From NCBI GenBank assembly GCA_019828545.1, contig JACVRA010000150.1:62001-126000 (forward strand): a DNA stretch of 64,000 nt. Direction: 5' to 3'. The translations under genes were made by a program, and so were the position numbers. The notes beneath the pieces were generated by a model. The model was not told the origin of the DNA, did not search any database, and was given only the letters and a program-made list of their open reading frames with translations. Source of the stretch: Paracamarosporium sp. OC-R06-R3. Lineage: Eukaryota > Ascomycota > Dothideomycetes > Pleosporales > Didymosphaeriaceae. This document shows positions 1-11,948 of the stretch, in pieces; the stretch's first letter is position 1, and every line of letters starts with the position of its first letter.

Positions 1-1
1 G

Positions 2-3000
2 GGCGCCGAAGGCACGCAGACTGCTCCCACGACGCCTCGACACACAAACTTCTCCTCTCGCGACCGCGACTCGCCCAACGTCACGCCCACCACGAGCCAT
101 GTGCACCGCCCGGCCTTCATGCGTCGTGGCACCATGAGCGACATACCCGAGCACAGACAGGGTGTGTCCGAGGATGAGGGCCGTGATCGCCTGGCCAAGG
201 AGAGCGCCTGGACGCGTGGCTTGCACAGTGCAAGGGGGTTCTCATCTGGTGGCCTTCGCCGCCACGACCCCGAAGGAGAAGACGGCGAGAGACGACCGAG
301 CCACCTGCGCAGACTGACGGCCTTCGGAGGGGGCAGCAACGAAGGACCACCATCGTCGCACTGGCGGTTACGAAGCGAACGTACGTCCAGTCTCAGCGCT
401 CAGAAATGGAAGCAGATCAAAAACAGCCTCAGGGTGTTTGCCAAGAGCGCAAAGGCGGTAGATCGCCAGGTTGACCACGCCAAATCCGCCGAGCTCATGG
501 CCGAGCTGCTGGCCGGCGCACCCGCTGCTTTGTTCCTTGCAAGCATGTTTCAGCGCGACGAGCATGACCGGAAGCGCGTGCCTATCTTGCTGGAGCAATT
601 GAAAGTATCCATCACCGATTCGGAGCAGTTGGAGTCCAAGGAAGGGAAGGAGGAAAACCGCCACATCAACCTCCGCATCGAGTTGGAATACGGAAGCGGG
701 CTCACCCGCATGAAGTGGGTCATCAAGCGATCCGTCAGGGACTTTGCCAACCTGCATCTGAAGTTCAAGCTTCAAGAAAAGCAAAACTCATTTTTAAACC
801 GAGACGCGAAGAAGAAGGACGCGAAGAAGGACTTGATCGGAAAGGGCAAGGAAAAGTCCGAGGTCAAGGACGGTGACAATGACGATCGTGCTCCGAAACT
901 TCCACGCTTCCCTCGTACTGCAATCCCGTACCTACGTGGGTGGCGAGGCTATGGCATCCTAAACGAAGAGGAGGAAGAGGAGGAGGAAAAGGAAGAAGAG
1001 GCAGAAGGAAATGAAACCGATCGTCCCGGTAAACCACATCGGTTGAAATCCTCTCTGGGCCTTGGGCGTCGCAAATCCAGCGTCGGTAGTCCCGAGCAAG
1101 GTGGCAGCTTTATCGGCCAATTGGCTGCCAGACAAGGCAGTTTCGCAGGAGCTGTTGGAGTGCCTATGCACAACAAACAGCAAGCCTATCAGGAGAGACA
1201 GCGAAAGAAATTGGAAAAGTATTTGAAGGAACTCATTACCTATCTGATCTTCCGGCCCGAAAGCAACCGCTTGTGTAAATTTCTAGAGCTATCAGCCCTA
1301 GGTGTGCGATTAGCGGCCGAAGGTGGCTATCACGGAAAAGAGGGTCTCATGATGATCCAATCATCCAAGGGAATCGATGCCCGAAAGAAGTGGACTCCTT
1401 CACCTTTCGTGGCGCGGCACTCGCCCAAATGGTTTCTCGTGCGACACAGTTACGTTGTCTGTGTAGATTCGCCAGAAGAGATGAACGTGTACGATGTCTT
1501 CCTTGTGGATTCGGACTTTACTATTGATGAGAAAGGACGATCTCTACGGGAAAAGAAAGCTCGAGATATTGCTAGTGAAGCGAAAGCATCAGCAACCGGT
1601 CATCATCTTTTGCGATTGAGGAATTCGGAACGCAAAATGAAGCTGCTTGCTAGGAATGAGAGGCAACTGAAACAATTCGAGGATTCGATTCGATTCATGG
1701 CGACTAACACTGAGTGGAACAACCCTCATCGGTTCCAGAGCTTTGCACCTGTGCGCAAAGGAATATATGCGCAGTGGTTGGTCGACGGTCGCGACTACAT
1801 GTGGAATGTCTCTCGCGCCATAAGCATGGCCAAGGACGTCATTTATATCCATGATTGGTGGCTGAGCCCGGAACTATACATGAGAAGACCGCCTGCCATC
1901 AGCCAAAAGTGGAGATTGGATCGTCTACTCCAACGTAAAGCACAGGAGGGAGTAAAAGTCTTTGTGATCATGTACCGCAATATCAACACGGCTATCCCTA
2001 TCGACTCTGAATACTCGAAATATTCGTTATTGGACTTGCATCCAAACATCTTCGTCCAACGGTCGCCGAACCAGATTCGACAAAACACCTTTTTCTGGGC
2101 GCATCATGAAAAGATTTGCGTGGTCGATCATACTATCGCTTTTTGCGGTGGTGTTGATCTTTGCTTCGGCAGATGGGACACGCCTCAGCATGTGGTCACG
2201 GACGATAAGTTGACTGGGTTTGAATTGGACGACAACCCTAAAGACGCCGACCACTGCCAGCTTTGGCCTGGAAAAGACTACTCTAACCCTCGTGTACAAG
2301 ACTTTTTCAATCTCGACAAGCCCTATGAGGAGATGTACGATCGAAGCAAAGTCCCACGAATGCCATGGCATGATATTGGTATGCAAATTGTTGGGCAACC
2401 TGCTCGAGATCTGACTCGTCATTTTGTTCAGCGTTGGAACTATCTGCTACGACAACGGAAACCTTCACGTCCGACCCCTTTCCTACTTCCACCTCCAGAC
2501 TTTGACCCTGCCGATATCAAGGCTCTTGGTTTAGATGGAACTTGTGAAGTGCAGATCCTCCGTTCAGCCACATCCTGGTCACTTGGCACACCTAACAAGA
2601 CTGAGCACAGTATCATGAATGCGTACGTTCAGATGATCTCAACTTCGGAACACTTCGTCTATATTGAGAACCAGTTCTACATAAGTAGCTGCGAGGTCTT
2701 GGGCACGCGAATCGAGAACAAGATTAGTGATGCTCTTGTCGATCGAATTAAGCGTGCGCACAAGAATCAAGAGGATTGGAGGGCATGCCTTGTCATTCCA
2801 CTCATGCCAGGTTTCCAAAATACTGTCGACCAGCAGGAGGGAAGCAGTGTCCGTTTGATCATGACCTGCCAGTATCGTAGTATATGCCGTGGCGAATCCT
2901 CCATCTTTGGTCGGCTACGTGCAGCTGGCATTGAGCCCGAAGACTATATACAGTTCTACGCACTGAGGGCTTGGGGAGAGATCGGTCCTCAAAAATCTCT

Positions 3001-4927
3001 TGTCACGGAGCAGCTTTACATTCACGCCAAGTGCATGATCGTTGATGATCGTGTTGCTATAATCGGATCAGCAAATATCAACGAGCGCTCGATGCTTGGC
3101 TCCCGCGATTCTGAAGTCGCAGCTGTCGTGCGAGACACTGAAGTACTCGACTCATACATGGCTGGCGAACCTTACAAAGTTGGCAAATTTCCTCACACAC
3201 TGCGCATGCGGCTGATGAGGGAACACTTGGGCGTTGATGTTGATCACATCTTTGCAGAAGAGTGGGAAAGCCGCCGATCTGACGCTGATAGCGCCGGCTT
3301 CCAGACCGAGTCCTCTGCGCCGTCGTCCCCAACGCAGGACCGCGAGACTGAGCAAAAGTTGACAGAAAACAAGCATCGTTTGGAAGATGATCTGATAAAC
3401 CGTGCTGAGAAGCTGCACAGTTTCAATCACGACATTGACTGGGAGCAAGAGAACAATCCACATCTAAAAGCCAACAAGAAACCCACTGCCGACTCTAGGG
3501 TATCAAACAACCCAGCGCATCAAAAGGATGTCCGCGGCGAAGGCCAGGATCACATGCGTGAGATTGAGAACAGACATCCCAGCATTTCGCGGGCTCGTGA
3601 TTCGTATTTAAATGACAAGGGGGAAGAGATTCTTATTAATGATGTTGCGTTCGAGGGCACCGGACAGACGCCGAAGAAAAACTCGACAAGAAGAGGCCGC
3701 AGCAACACTGCCACCAGCAGAGCGACCGGACACAGCAGCATCCCTGAAGGATATGCCGGTCTTCCTCCACCAAAGCTGCCGCGTATGGACACCAGGCAAC
3801 TTGGGCTCCCTCAACTAAGCCAGTTGCCCTCTCTTCCTGTGCTAGATGACACCGATATCGGTGGTCCACCTTTGCAGCGCACTTTCAGTTACGAATCGTC
3901 GTCTATCATCAACCCTCTCTTATCCGAGATGCGGCGACCTATCGTAACTGAAGATTGCATGCGCGATCCACTAAATGACGCATTCTATCTCGACATTTGG
4001 CATGCAGCAGCAGAAAACAACACTAAACTTTTCCGACAAGTTTTCCGTTGCATGCCAGATAATGAAGTTAAGACATGGAAAGAATACAAGGAATATGCCG
4101 CCTTTTCCGAGCGCTTTAGTCAGGCTCAAGGTGCAGGGAAATCATCAACTCGCAAACAACAGGAGTCCCCAGGTAAAACAGGGCCGCCAGGTACAGGCTC
4201 TGTTAGTACCGCGGCTGAAAAACTGGTCGCCGCACCTGGCAACACAATCAAAGCAGCCGAGCTGTTGGGTGAGAAGCTGAATGAGAAAATCTCCAGAGAC
4301 TCTCGCGATGACGGTAACCAGCTCGGGAAAGTCGAGGAATGGGCACAAGATCAGGAGAAGAGACAGCATGAATCCCTGCGAGTTGACACCCACGCCAACG
4401 GCGAAATTGACGAGAAACTCGCTATGCGCACCAACGCAGCAGATGATGCTGCTGTTGTCTCTCCTATGAACCCCGCCCCACCACCACACACATTTACATT
4501 CCCGGCTCCGCCTCCTGAGCCTGAGAACGGCACAGCAGCCAACGACTTTGCAACCGCGAACGGAAACGGCCGCTCCCGCACTGTCACTATCTCGGAACCG
4601 CAGCGCGATGGCACGCCTTCGCGCCAGCATGCGAGCACTATGGGCAGCAAGCGCTCAAGACGCCGCGCAACGACCAAGAGTAGTACCAAGGCATTCAATG
4701 CCGGTGATGCTGAACAGCTGCTTGACAAAGAGGACGCGAAGAAGCTGCTAGAGCTTGTTCAGGGCCACCTTGTGGTCTGGCCATATGAGTGGTTGGAGGC
4801 CGAAGAAAGCAACGGTGGCTGGCTGTATTCTGTTGATCAGATCGCGCCTTTGGAAATCTAGTAAGTCGACCGATATCGGGCCTCGATGGTGCGTATGGAT
4901 GGATACTAACGGTGTTACAGTAATTGA
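2..4927 (+). CDS. Phospholipase D (PX-PH type, Spo14/PLD1-like), 5' partial
   Basis: Hydrolyses phosphatidylcholine to phosphatidic acid and choline at membranes. The frame is already open at base 2, so the true start lies left of the window. Visible in order: a basic Ser-rich N-terminus; a PX domain (about 570-1310) split by a long charged insert with a Glu/Lys run near 964-1010; a PH-like domain (about 1320-1720); first HKD motif HHEKICVVD near 2100; second HKD motif HAKCMIVDD near 3022, followed by GSANINERS; then a long disordered tail. An apparent stop TAG at 4859-4861 overlaps a perfect donor (GTAAGT at 4861) with TACTAAC branch site and ACAG acceptor at 4920. Splicing 4861-4920 yields the terminus PLEIYN and a TGA at 4925-4927, resembling the conserved hydrophobic C-terminal end of eukaryotic PLDs. 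Both catalytic motifs are intact. The family call is firm; the terminal exon is inferred. Confidence 0.93.
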
Positions 4928-6006
4928 TCGGTTTGCATGTTTCTGATGAGGCGCCCATTGAATTCTACGGTGTCTATCTTCGAGGTCTATTAAAACCATA
5001 TCTCTCTCCCTGTGTGCTTTGTGCCTTTGTATTTGAGCATTGCGGATGGCGTTTGGTCCCTATCCCTTCCTTTTCTGCGTCTCCCTCAGCTTTTCTACTC
5101 TTCGTTTGTAATATATGCACATCTGTAAACCTTCTTTTCCCACCCTTTTCTTATAGAGCAAGTCTTTCAACTTGATCTTGTCTCATCCATAGTCTGAACT
5201 ATCTGTCTTGCATAGCTGGTGCTGGAAAAGTGGGTGGCGCTGGGTGTGCGAAATCTGTACATGTGCACTAGAAATGTATCGATATTGGGTGCTAAATGTA
5301 TATAAACGTAATTGAAAGAGTATCGAACTGGTATACTGACAGCAACAAGAGGACTGAGTGATTCGTTGTGAGGTGTCACGCTTGGCTTCGTGATGTGCCG
5401 CATACGCGAGTGGGAAGCAAAGACGTGCGACAATGTTTCGTGCAATACCTGCCTGTACCATGCAAGCTGGCCTTATTGCTGACGCGGTTGGAACAAGGAC
5501 GCAGTCAATACTAGCCACGTTACATTAGCACGGTCATGGATACTGATAAAAGATGAACTTTATACGAGGGGCCTTATCTTCTTATAAACCGCATGCATTA
5601 AGGGTAAATGTCGCATCCGTATACTCCAAGGACTGGATAACCGAGAACCGAACCAAAGCTATGGAACAAGCAGTTGCGCAGCTTTGAATTAGCTTGCACA
5701 CCGGTGCTCCTACTCAACTAGGTCAATAACTGACGGCTTATATTGCAAGAGAAGGCCGACAATATATGAGCTTGGAGCTGCCCGGAGATACGGCTTCATC
5801 ATGGCACAACTGGCGATTGAACGAGGTATTAGGGCGATACTGCCCTCGACAACGAGGTATTGCGACAAGAGCCGGATGCATTAAGCCTGTTGGAAAGGGT
5901 ATTGCCACTAAATATCTATATGAGACTTTGTCTGCACAACGCCATACCCACTCTTTCACTGAAAGTCTACTCTACGCGATTTCCACCTCGATATAGTACA
6001 CCCATA
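4928..6006. other. Intergenic spacer between convergent PLD and amylase genes
   Basis: Holds the 3' flanks of both neighbours. A TATATAAA string at 5299-5306 is not followed by any gene I can support; the small plus-strand frame at 5766-5996 shows no recognisable domain. Confidence 0.5.
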
Positions 6007-7766
6007 CTAGTGCCTGCACAAGCTGCTCCCACCTAACGCACCCTCTTCGACCAGCACCACCGGCTTTCCCGCTTCCATCTTGATACTGACCTCCCCATTA
6101 TCATCTACGTGATATCTTGTGCAGCTCAACACATCTACCGCGGTCTTCCCCTTCTCAAACTCCATACCTTGCGTCGTAAGTGTCCAAGTCGGTGCTTTCT
6201 CACCTTGGTTGCTCAGCACAGTTCGGATAGCGTCCTTGCGAAGCTGGATTTCTGTGGCAGTATATGCGAGGACGCGGGTTTGGTAGTTGAGGTAGGTGGA
6301 GCTGTGTGCGACAATGTGATTGCGGAGGTTGTTGAGGAGAGCGGTGTGCGCATAGAGAGGAGATGACGTGTTGAATCTGGTTGGTGTGAGTTCGATCTAT
6401 CGTCTTTGAACAAGTAGGAGAAACGTACCCAGATAACCACAGCGCTTCTCGGCACCCAGGGTCATCGCCGCCCGCGTAATGCTGCTCCTGGCCTTGATAT
6501 ACAATCGGAATGCCATCGCCCATCACCGTAAACGCCAGTGCATTCTTGACGAGGCTAAGATCCTGGGTAGTATACGGGAAACGGGGGTTATCGTGGTTCT
6601 CGAAAAAGGTGCCTAGAAGGGTCGAATCTTTGCACCCCGTTTCGCTATTCTCCGTGCATGCAGCCAGACCAACAACCAAGTCCGACATGTTGCTCTGCTG
6701 TTGAAACACACGCGTGATAGCGTAGTATAGCGGGTAATCAAGCACAGAGTCCATGTACTGCTGGTACGGATACGTGTAATTGGCCTTCCCCTCCGAGACC
6801 TCGCCCATGCAAAAGACACCCGCACTCTTGCAGAATGGCGGGAAAAAGTCCTTGTTCACGTTCTTTACACTGTCGATGCGTAATCCATCGATCCTATAGT
6901 TCCACACCAGCCGTTTGATCCACGCGTTCATTTCGCCCGCCACTCTCGGGTTCTCGGTCTTGATGTCTGGCATTGCCATCTTGCAGTCGCCGAGCCAGCA
7001 GTCTTCGACCTCGGTCTGGTTCCCCATGTCCAGCATTGGACAATAGCGGTGGAAATGATCAGCCCTGTTGAATATCTTGAAGCGGCGGTAGTCGACTTTG
7101 TCAGGACAACCCGGAAAGGCCATGTGGTTGGGCACGACATCGACCATGAGATACATGTTTCTTGAGTGCAGTGCTGCTGTTAGGGATCTGAGGTCCTTCG
7201 CAGTGCCAAATTTTGAATTGACTGAGTAGAGATCTGTTTGATAGTAGCCGTGGTAGGCATCCTTGACTTGTTCTGTGATGGGCGATATCCAAACCTGACA
7301 CGCATTCAGGACGAGCTTGTTGTGGATGAACTAGGGTAAGACTTACAGCTGTGAAGCCCATGTTTTTGATGTAGTCGAGCTTGTTCTCAAGGCCCTTCCA
7401 GGTTCCGCCACAGTAAATGTTGTTCGCGACATCGCAGGGAGCGGTTGTGCTGCCATCTGTTCGTGCGAAGCTATAGATTTATCAGCCCATACTGCAATGT
7501 GAACGCGAGGCTTGGTCACTGTTTTCAAGATGCTGTAGGTGATAACAAGAAGGAAAATCGACTCAGAGGAGAGCAAGGAGAATGCGTATTATGGATCTGT
7601 GCATACGATTGCAAATATAGCGCTTGCTACATTCCAATATGACGCGGACTTGAACTTACCGATCCGTGAAGACCTGATAAATAGATCTGGAGCGCCAATC
7701 CCCTGCGTTCGCCGCAAGGCAAGCCTGGAGAAGCGAAGCAACTGCCGTAGTAATCCAGACTCGCAT
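6007..7766 (-). CDS. Secreted alpha-amylase, GH13 (Taka-amylase type)
   Basis: Endo-hydrolyses alpha-1,4 bonds in starch outside the cell. Four exons: 7766-7660, 7470-7347, 7294-6429, 6376-6007; introns 189, 52 and 52 bp; 488 residues. It starts [18 protein letters not shown], a signal peptide, followed by the mature start [22 protein letters not shown]13 regions: DVVPNH (region I), GLRIDSVKN (nucleophile D218), GEV (acid/base E242), [10 protein letters not shown] (D312). Calcium-ligand and disulfide positions of Aspergillus oryzae Taka-amylase (the VEDCWLGD and Cys pairs) are kept, but the Lys-His of region II is Lys-Asn here. A C-terminal beta domain is present and no starch-binding CBM20 follows. 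A TTAAAAA stretch on the coding strand lies about 130 bp upstream of the ATG. Neither AmyR nor CreA sites were convincingly seen. Family call is very secure. Confidence 0.95.
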
Positions 7767-9570
7767 GGTTGATGGTAAGGTTGATTGAGAGCGCGTGGAA
7801 GAAACAAAGTGGTGGCGTTCGAGCCCGCAGTCAACACAGATTGAGTGTTTGCTCTCCTAGTCATTCACACTGCTAGGTAGCCGTGTACACTCAAGCGCTT
7901 TTTAACCCACGTCGGTGCCAGCAAAAGAGGCCTCTGCCAGAGGTTCCGATATTTTCACCCCTGCTTGATTGCACTTGTTCACGCGTGAAGCCTTGCACCG
8001 CTGCATCAGCGCCTAGGATATTACTTTAAAAATCTTGACATGACATCGTGAAGTACTACGAGTCCGCGTAATATTCGATTGCTTGGTTCCGGCTTTCCTG
8101 CATATCGAAGGTATAACCCGCGCGGTACAAATATTGCCGATCAAATACCTCATGCAATCAACGTGCGGCAGCAATATAGTATGCAGCCGCATCTTTAGCT
8201 TGGACCACCTTCCAGTTCTTGACATCCAGTGCTGACAGTGTAGTAAGATGATCTCTGGAATTTTGGTCTCGTGGCCTATGCGATCAACAAAGCAACGGTG
8301 AGCGCTAACGAATAGGATGCCTCCAGGGTCACTGTACCATGTGCAGTGCATTGCCTCGTGAAAGTCGCGTCATAATTTCGCAGCCCGAGGTAATCGAAAA
8401 ATGTGGGCTCGAGAATTTACCAAGATTGCAATCATGCAGTCGTAGTGGTGGTGATACCTAGGGTAGCCCTCGCGTATGGCCCACGCTTAATACTTAATAC
8501 TTGCAATGCCAGTGTTAAGACCGACGTACCGTTCGGCATCCTCGTAAGCTGCTGAAGATGAGCAAGACACTTATGTGACTTCTTTGGAAGCAATGTGCCG
8601 AATGAAAGTCGCTTGCACGTGAGAAACCGAATATAAACATATGACGTCTGTAGTATCCCCGACCTCGGCATCCATTCCCCCTCACACTATGGATCCTTAG
8701 ACCAATCCTCCCAAAACAGCAGAGCCTCATCTTCGCTTCGCGCGGCACCACGTGTGACAACACCATCCGGCTCATCCGTGTTGTTCCAGAAGCTCGGAAA
8801 CAAAACCAACGCAATCCCGCTTGTTGTGCCCCACGTAATCCTTCAAGCCTACGCCGATCGACATCCAGGATCATCGTTGGATGATCCCGTGGGCAGGTCT
8901 CGTGTCCTTGACGTCCGACGGAACATTATTAGCGCAAGGCGAGTCCAACTTCATGCGTGCAACGAACGCTGTCAGGGTCCAGTTGTCATTCCCCAGTTTT
9001 GTGGGGACTGACCAACAAACCAAGGCTGAGGCCGCATTAGGGTACCAATTGTTGCGGTGCCGCGGTGCGCGCGGATATCCTGTAGGACGCATGCTGCATT
9101 TGGAGTTTCACTGCAAGGGCAAGATGAGGTTGGTGTTGGCTTCTTTGACTGTGTTTGCGACCTCTGCAGGTGACAATATCTGAAAGCATTTGACAGTGTA
9201 AAGCCATTGATGCGATGCGAGAGTAAAGACACTCAGTTGTAAATTCCGTACTACAAGGATTATAGAATGCCAGGAGTCCTAACCCAGACAAAAGACCGGG
9301 CACGGACACTCTGGTCATGCCTGTACTGCTCTAGTAAAGAAATGCTAAGGAAGTGAGCTACGAAAGATCCAGGAATACCCAAGAAAAAAGAGATGCTGCA
9401 GTGGTATCTTGTCCAAACCGTCCTGACCCAACCTATACCGAAACGCCGAGATATGCTACTCTTCACGCAATTGGTTGTTTTGCGTCTTCTACCGCCAGCT
9501 CCTGGCTCTCGTATACCCTATGCTTGTGTCCTGTAGCCCGACAACGCCTTTGTTGATTCGAGGGTGTTCT
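7767..9570. other. Intergenic, upstream of the amylase gene
   Basis: 1.8 kb without a supportable gene. Short frames on both strands overlap one another and none has a recognisable domain or a plausible splice continuation. The part next to 7767 should contain the amylase promoter. Confidence 0.5.
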
Positions 9571-10723
9571 TCAGGGGCACGTCAACCTTCTCGTCCTCTT
9601 CTCTTTCTCCAACCCAAGCAGTTGTCCGCGCAATTCGCTTGGCACAGTAGCCTTCGCCCAGCATTGCAGCGCGCACCTCCTCATATACTCGGTCTCTTCT
9701 CCTTTCATCCTTAGCTGCCTTTTCGCCAGCTTGCTCTTCCGAAGCTTGACACCCTTCTCCTCTGTGCTACCCTGGCCTACTAACTGACCGGATGGCGTGC
9801 GCAGCATTTTGTCGCCACTAGGCGAGTTAGGTGATGAGGCAAGAGCTTCAAGGTCTACGCAATCGGCGATCAGGGACTGTATGCCGCCGGAGAGCTGTGT
9901 TGCGCGGGAGAGGAGATACGGCCAGTACGTCGGGCCCCAGAACGGGTCCGAATCGAGAGCGGCACGGAGCGCGGGGAGAATTTGTGGGATAGGAGGAAGT
10001 GAGGGCGATGATGTTTGTGGTGGGTCTTCAGAAATGGGCGAGGATGCTGGCGAGGAGGAGGCTGAGGCTGCGGGCGACGAGTTCGGCGATGCGATAGAAG
10101 CGGTGGACACGAGGGAGGCGGCGATGGTGAGGCGGACATGCGATTCCGTGGAGAGGGTTGCTGTTGTGACGCATGCTGTCCTGCTTGTCAGTTTCATATA
10201 AGGTGGGATGGATAGGCAGAGAACGGACCAGGACAGCCGACGGTGCGGCACCAGTCTCCTTCATCTCCGGTGGTAAAGCATTGGAGCCAGAGGAATGCAC
10301 CTCTTGCCTCTCCCGTAAAGGCCAGCTCGAGATCCTCACTCTTGGGCGAGCACAGCGCCGTGCTGGCGAGGGCCTCGGCGCGCCTATACAACTCTACGAC
10401 GGGCATGACCAGCGCATGCAGCAGATCCCGGTGGAGCAGCCATGTCTCCCGTGTCTGCGCGTCGGAAGCGGAGTGGAAGTCGCAGAAGCTAGTGATACGG
10501 GAGCAAATGTCAGCTAGGGCTGGTTCAAGAGTTGTCACGGCAGGGGTACAGGCATGGGGGTATGGGGAGCAGGACAAGCGTACTCAGCATCATCGACCAG
10601 ATAGCTCCTCAACAATTGGAAGCCTTCCGAGGCGAGCAAAGCAACAACATGCTCACGGGGGATCGCGAAGGGGCTTTCGTAGAGCCTGTCCATGTGTTCC
10701 ATGGTGATGCTGTCCTGATACAT
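9571..10723 (-). CDS. Uncharacterised protein, three exons
   Basis: Best model: exons 10723-10584, 10488-10252 and 10180-9571, giving 987 nt and 328 residues. Donors are GTACGC and GTGCCG, weaker than elsewhere in the window; acceptors are CACTAG and AAGCAG with CTGAC/CTGAC-like branch sites. The start could also be the second Met (MEHMDRLYES). The N-terminal half is predicted helical (PREHVVALLASEGFQLL; ETWLLHRDLLHALVMPVVELY); the middle is a Ser/Pro/Ala-rich linker; the C-terminal part contains DSDPFWGPTYWPYLLSRA and a basic stretch (KLRKSKLAKRQLRMKGEE). No signal peptide or membrane segment. I do not recognise the family. The amino-acid composition and conserved-looking helices argue for a real gene; the exact first splice junction is uncertain. 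Confidence 0.55.
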
Positions 10724-11948
10724 GCAAGCCGGATGACGACGTTCTCATTGAATCTCGCAACGATGGGAATGAAGAGGGACGATAGAAGATGCAGCTTTCG
10801 GTAGGGAGGAAGAGAAAGAAAGAAAGAGAGAGGAAACGTGCAAAAGCACCAGCCAGCGGACTGCCCTTCGCTCCCTTATGGGCGGATATCCCCTCCCTAT
10901 CAAGCTCATTTACCCCATCCCTCCCAAAACAACCAAGGGCCGGCCCCAGGTCCGTCCTCGTACCTCCTTTCCCCACCGGGCCTCATCAATACACACACGC
11001 ATGTTGAGCGCTACGTGGCTATCCGAGTATTGCTTTCCAGCTCGTTGCGGAACCGTTCGATAACGCCAGCGACGCCCGTTGGCGCAACCAGCCCCTCGTC
11101 ATTGGCACCGCCTACACCATCGCACGCGGGCTGCACCCACGCCTGCATCTGTGCGTGGGGTATGCATACTGACGATAAGTCGCAAATTGGGCGCAACCAC
11201 CCTCATCACGGCAGGTTGGGAGCGCTTTGGCGAGGCACGACAAAAATAGCCGGTTCGGATGTCCGCGCCAGGGCCGGAGTGGGCCATCGGATTGCAGCGA
11301 GCACCCGACAAGAGTCTCGGCCTACCCACGTTGGCACACTTCGGTTCGAATCCCCCAGGTCAAGCGACCCCAAGACGAATTCAATACAGGACGGTACATG
11401 CACATGCACATGCTAACTTCGTTTGTTGTCGCAACTGGGAGGTTGCAAGGTTGGTGGTGCCTCCATCTCGACTATTCCACGTCCACTAGACTTCGACTTC
11501 TACCCCCCGAGCCAAACAGGATGGCGCCATTGTCGAGATGACGCTTCTAGCATACGATCCAGCTCCTCGGTTCTTTCAGGGCGGGCACGACGGGATGGAT
11601 ACCGACGCTGGCTGGCGAGGATTCACAGGCCCCTTCGGGTCTGTACCGTGTTTCTAACAGCATGGGCTTGGCGTGCTCGGCCGCACCAACATCAGCAGCC
11701 AAACACTGCTACTCACGCCAATGTCTGTACAAAGGCCAACGGCATCTGACGTGTTGCTTCGGGGCGTGCCGAATAACCTCAGATACACAGACGCCGGCTG
11801 GGCGACAAGTCCGAAGTCCGCTTATGTAAACAACAGAGGCGGTACAACCTCCGCACCAGCCCCATGAACCACCCGGGCATCCCTACATCTCAAGCTACAG
11901 AACCCATAGAAGCGGGTACGAATGAATTGACCTGAGTTTGCAACCTGC
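10724..11948. other. Intergenic, between two minus-strand genes
   Basis: GC-balanced spacer with many overlapping short frames but no domain. It contains the promoter of the 9571-10723 gene and the 3' flank of the HMG-box gene. A GGTTCGAATCC string near 11342 resembles a tRNA B box but does not fold as a T-arm. Confidence 0.5.

Noticed and set aside
5291..5996. Gene driven by the TATATAAA at 5299
   Set aside because: The only downstream frame (76 codons from 5766) is 460 bp away and featureless.
11270..11370. tRNA gene suggested by GGTTCGAATCC near 11342
   Set aside because: The T-stem does not pair (TTCGG against CCCCC gives two pairs only) and no matching acceptor, D or anticodon arms are found upstream.
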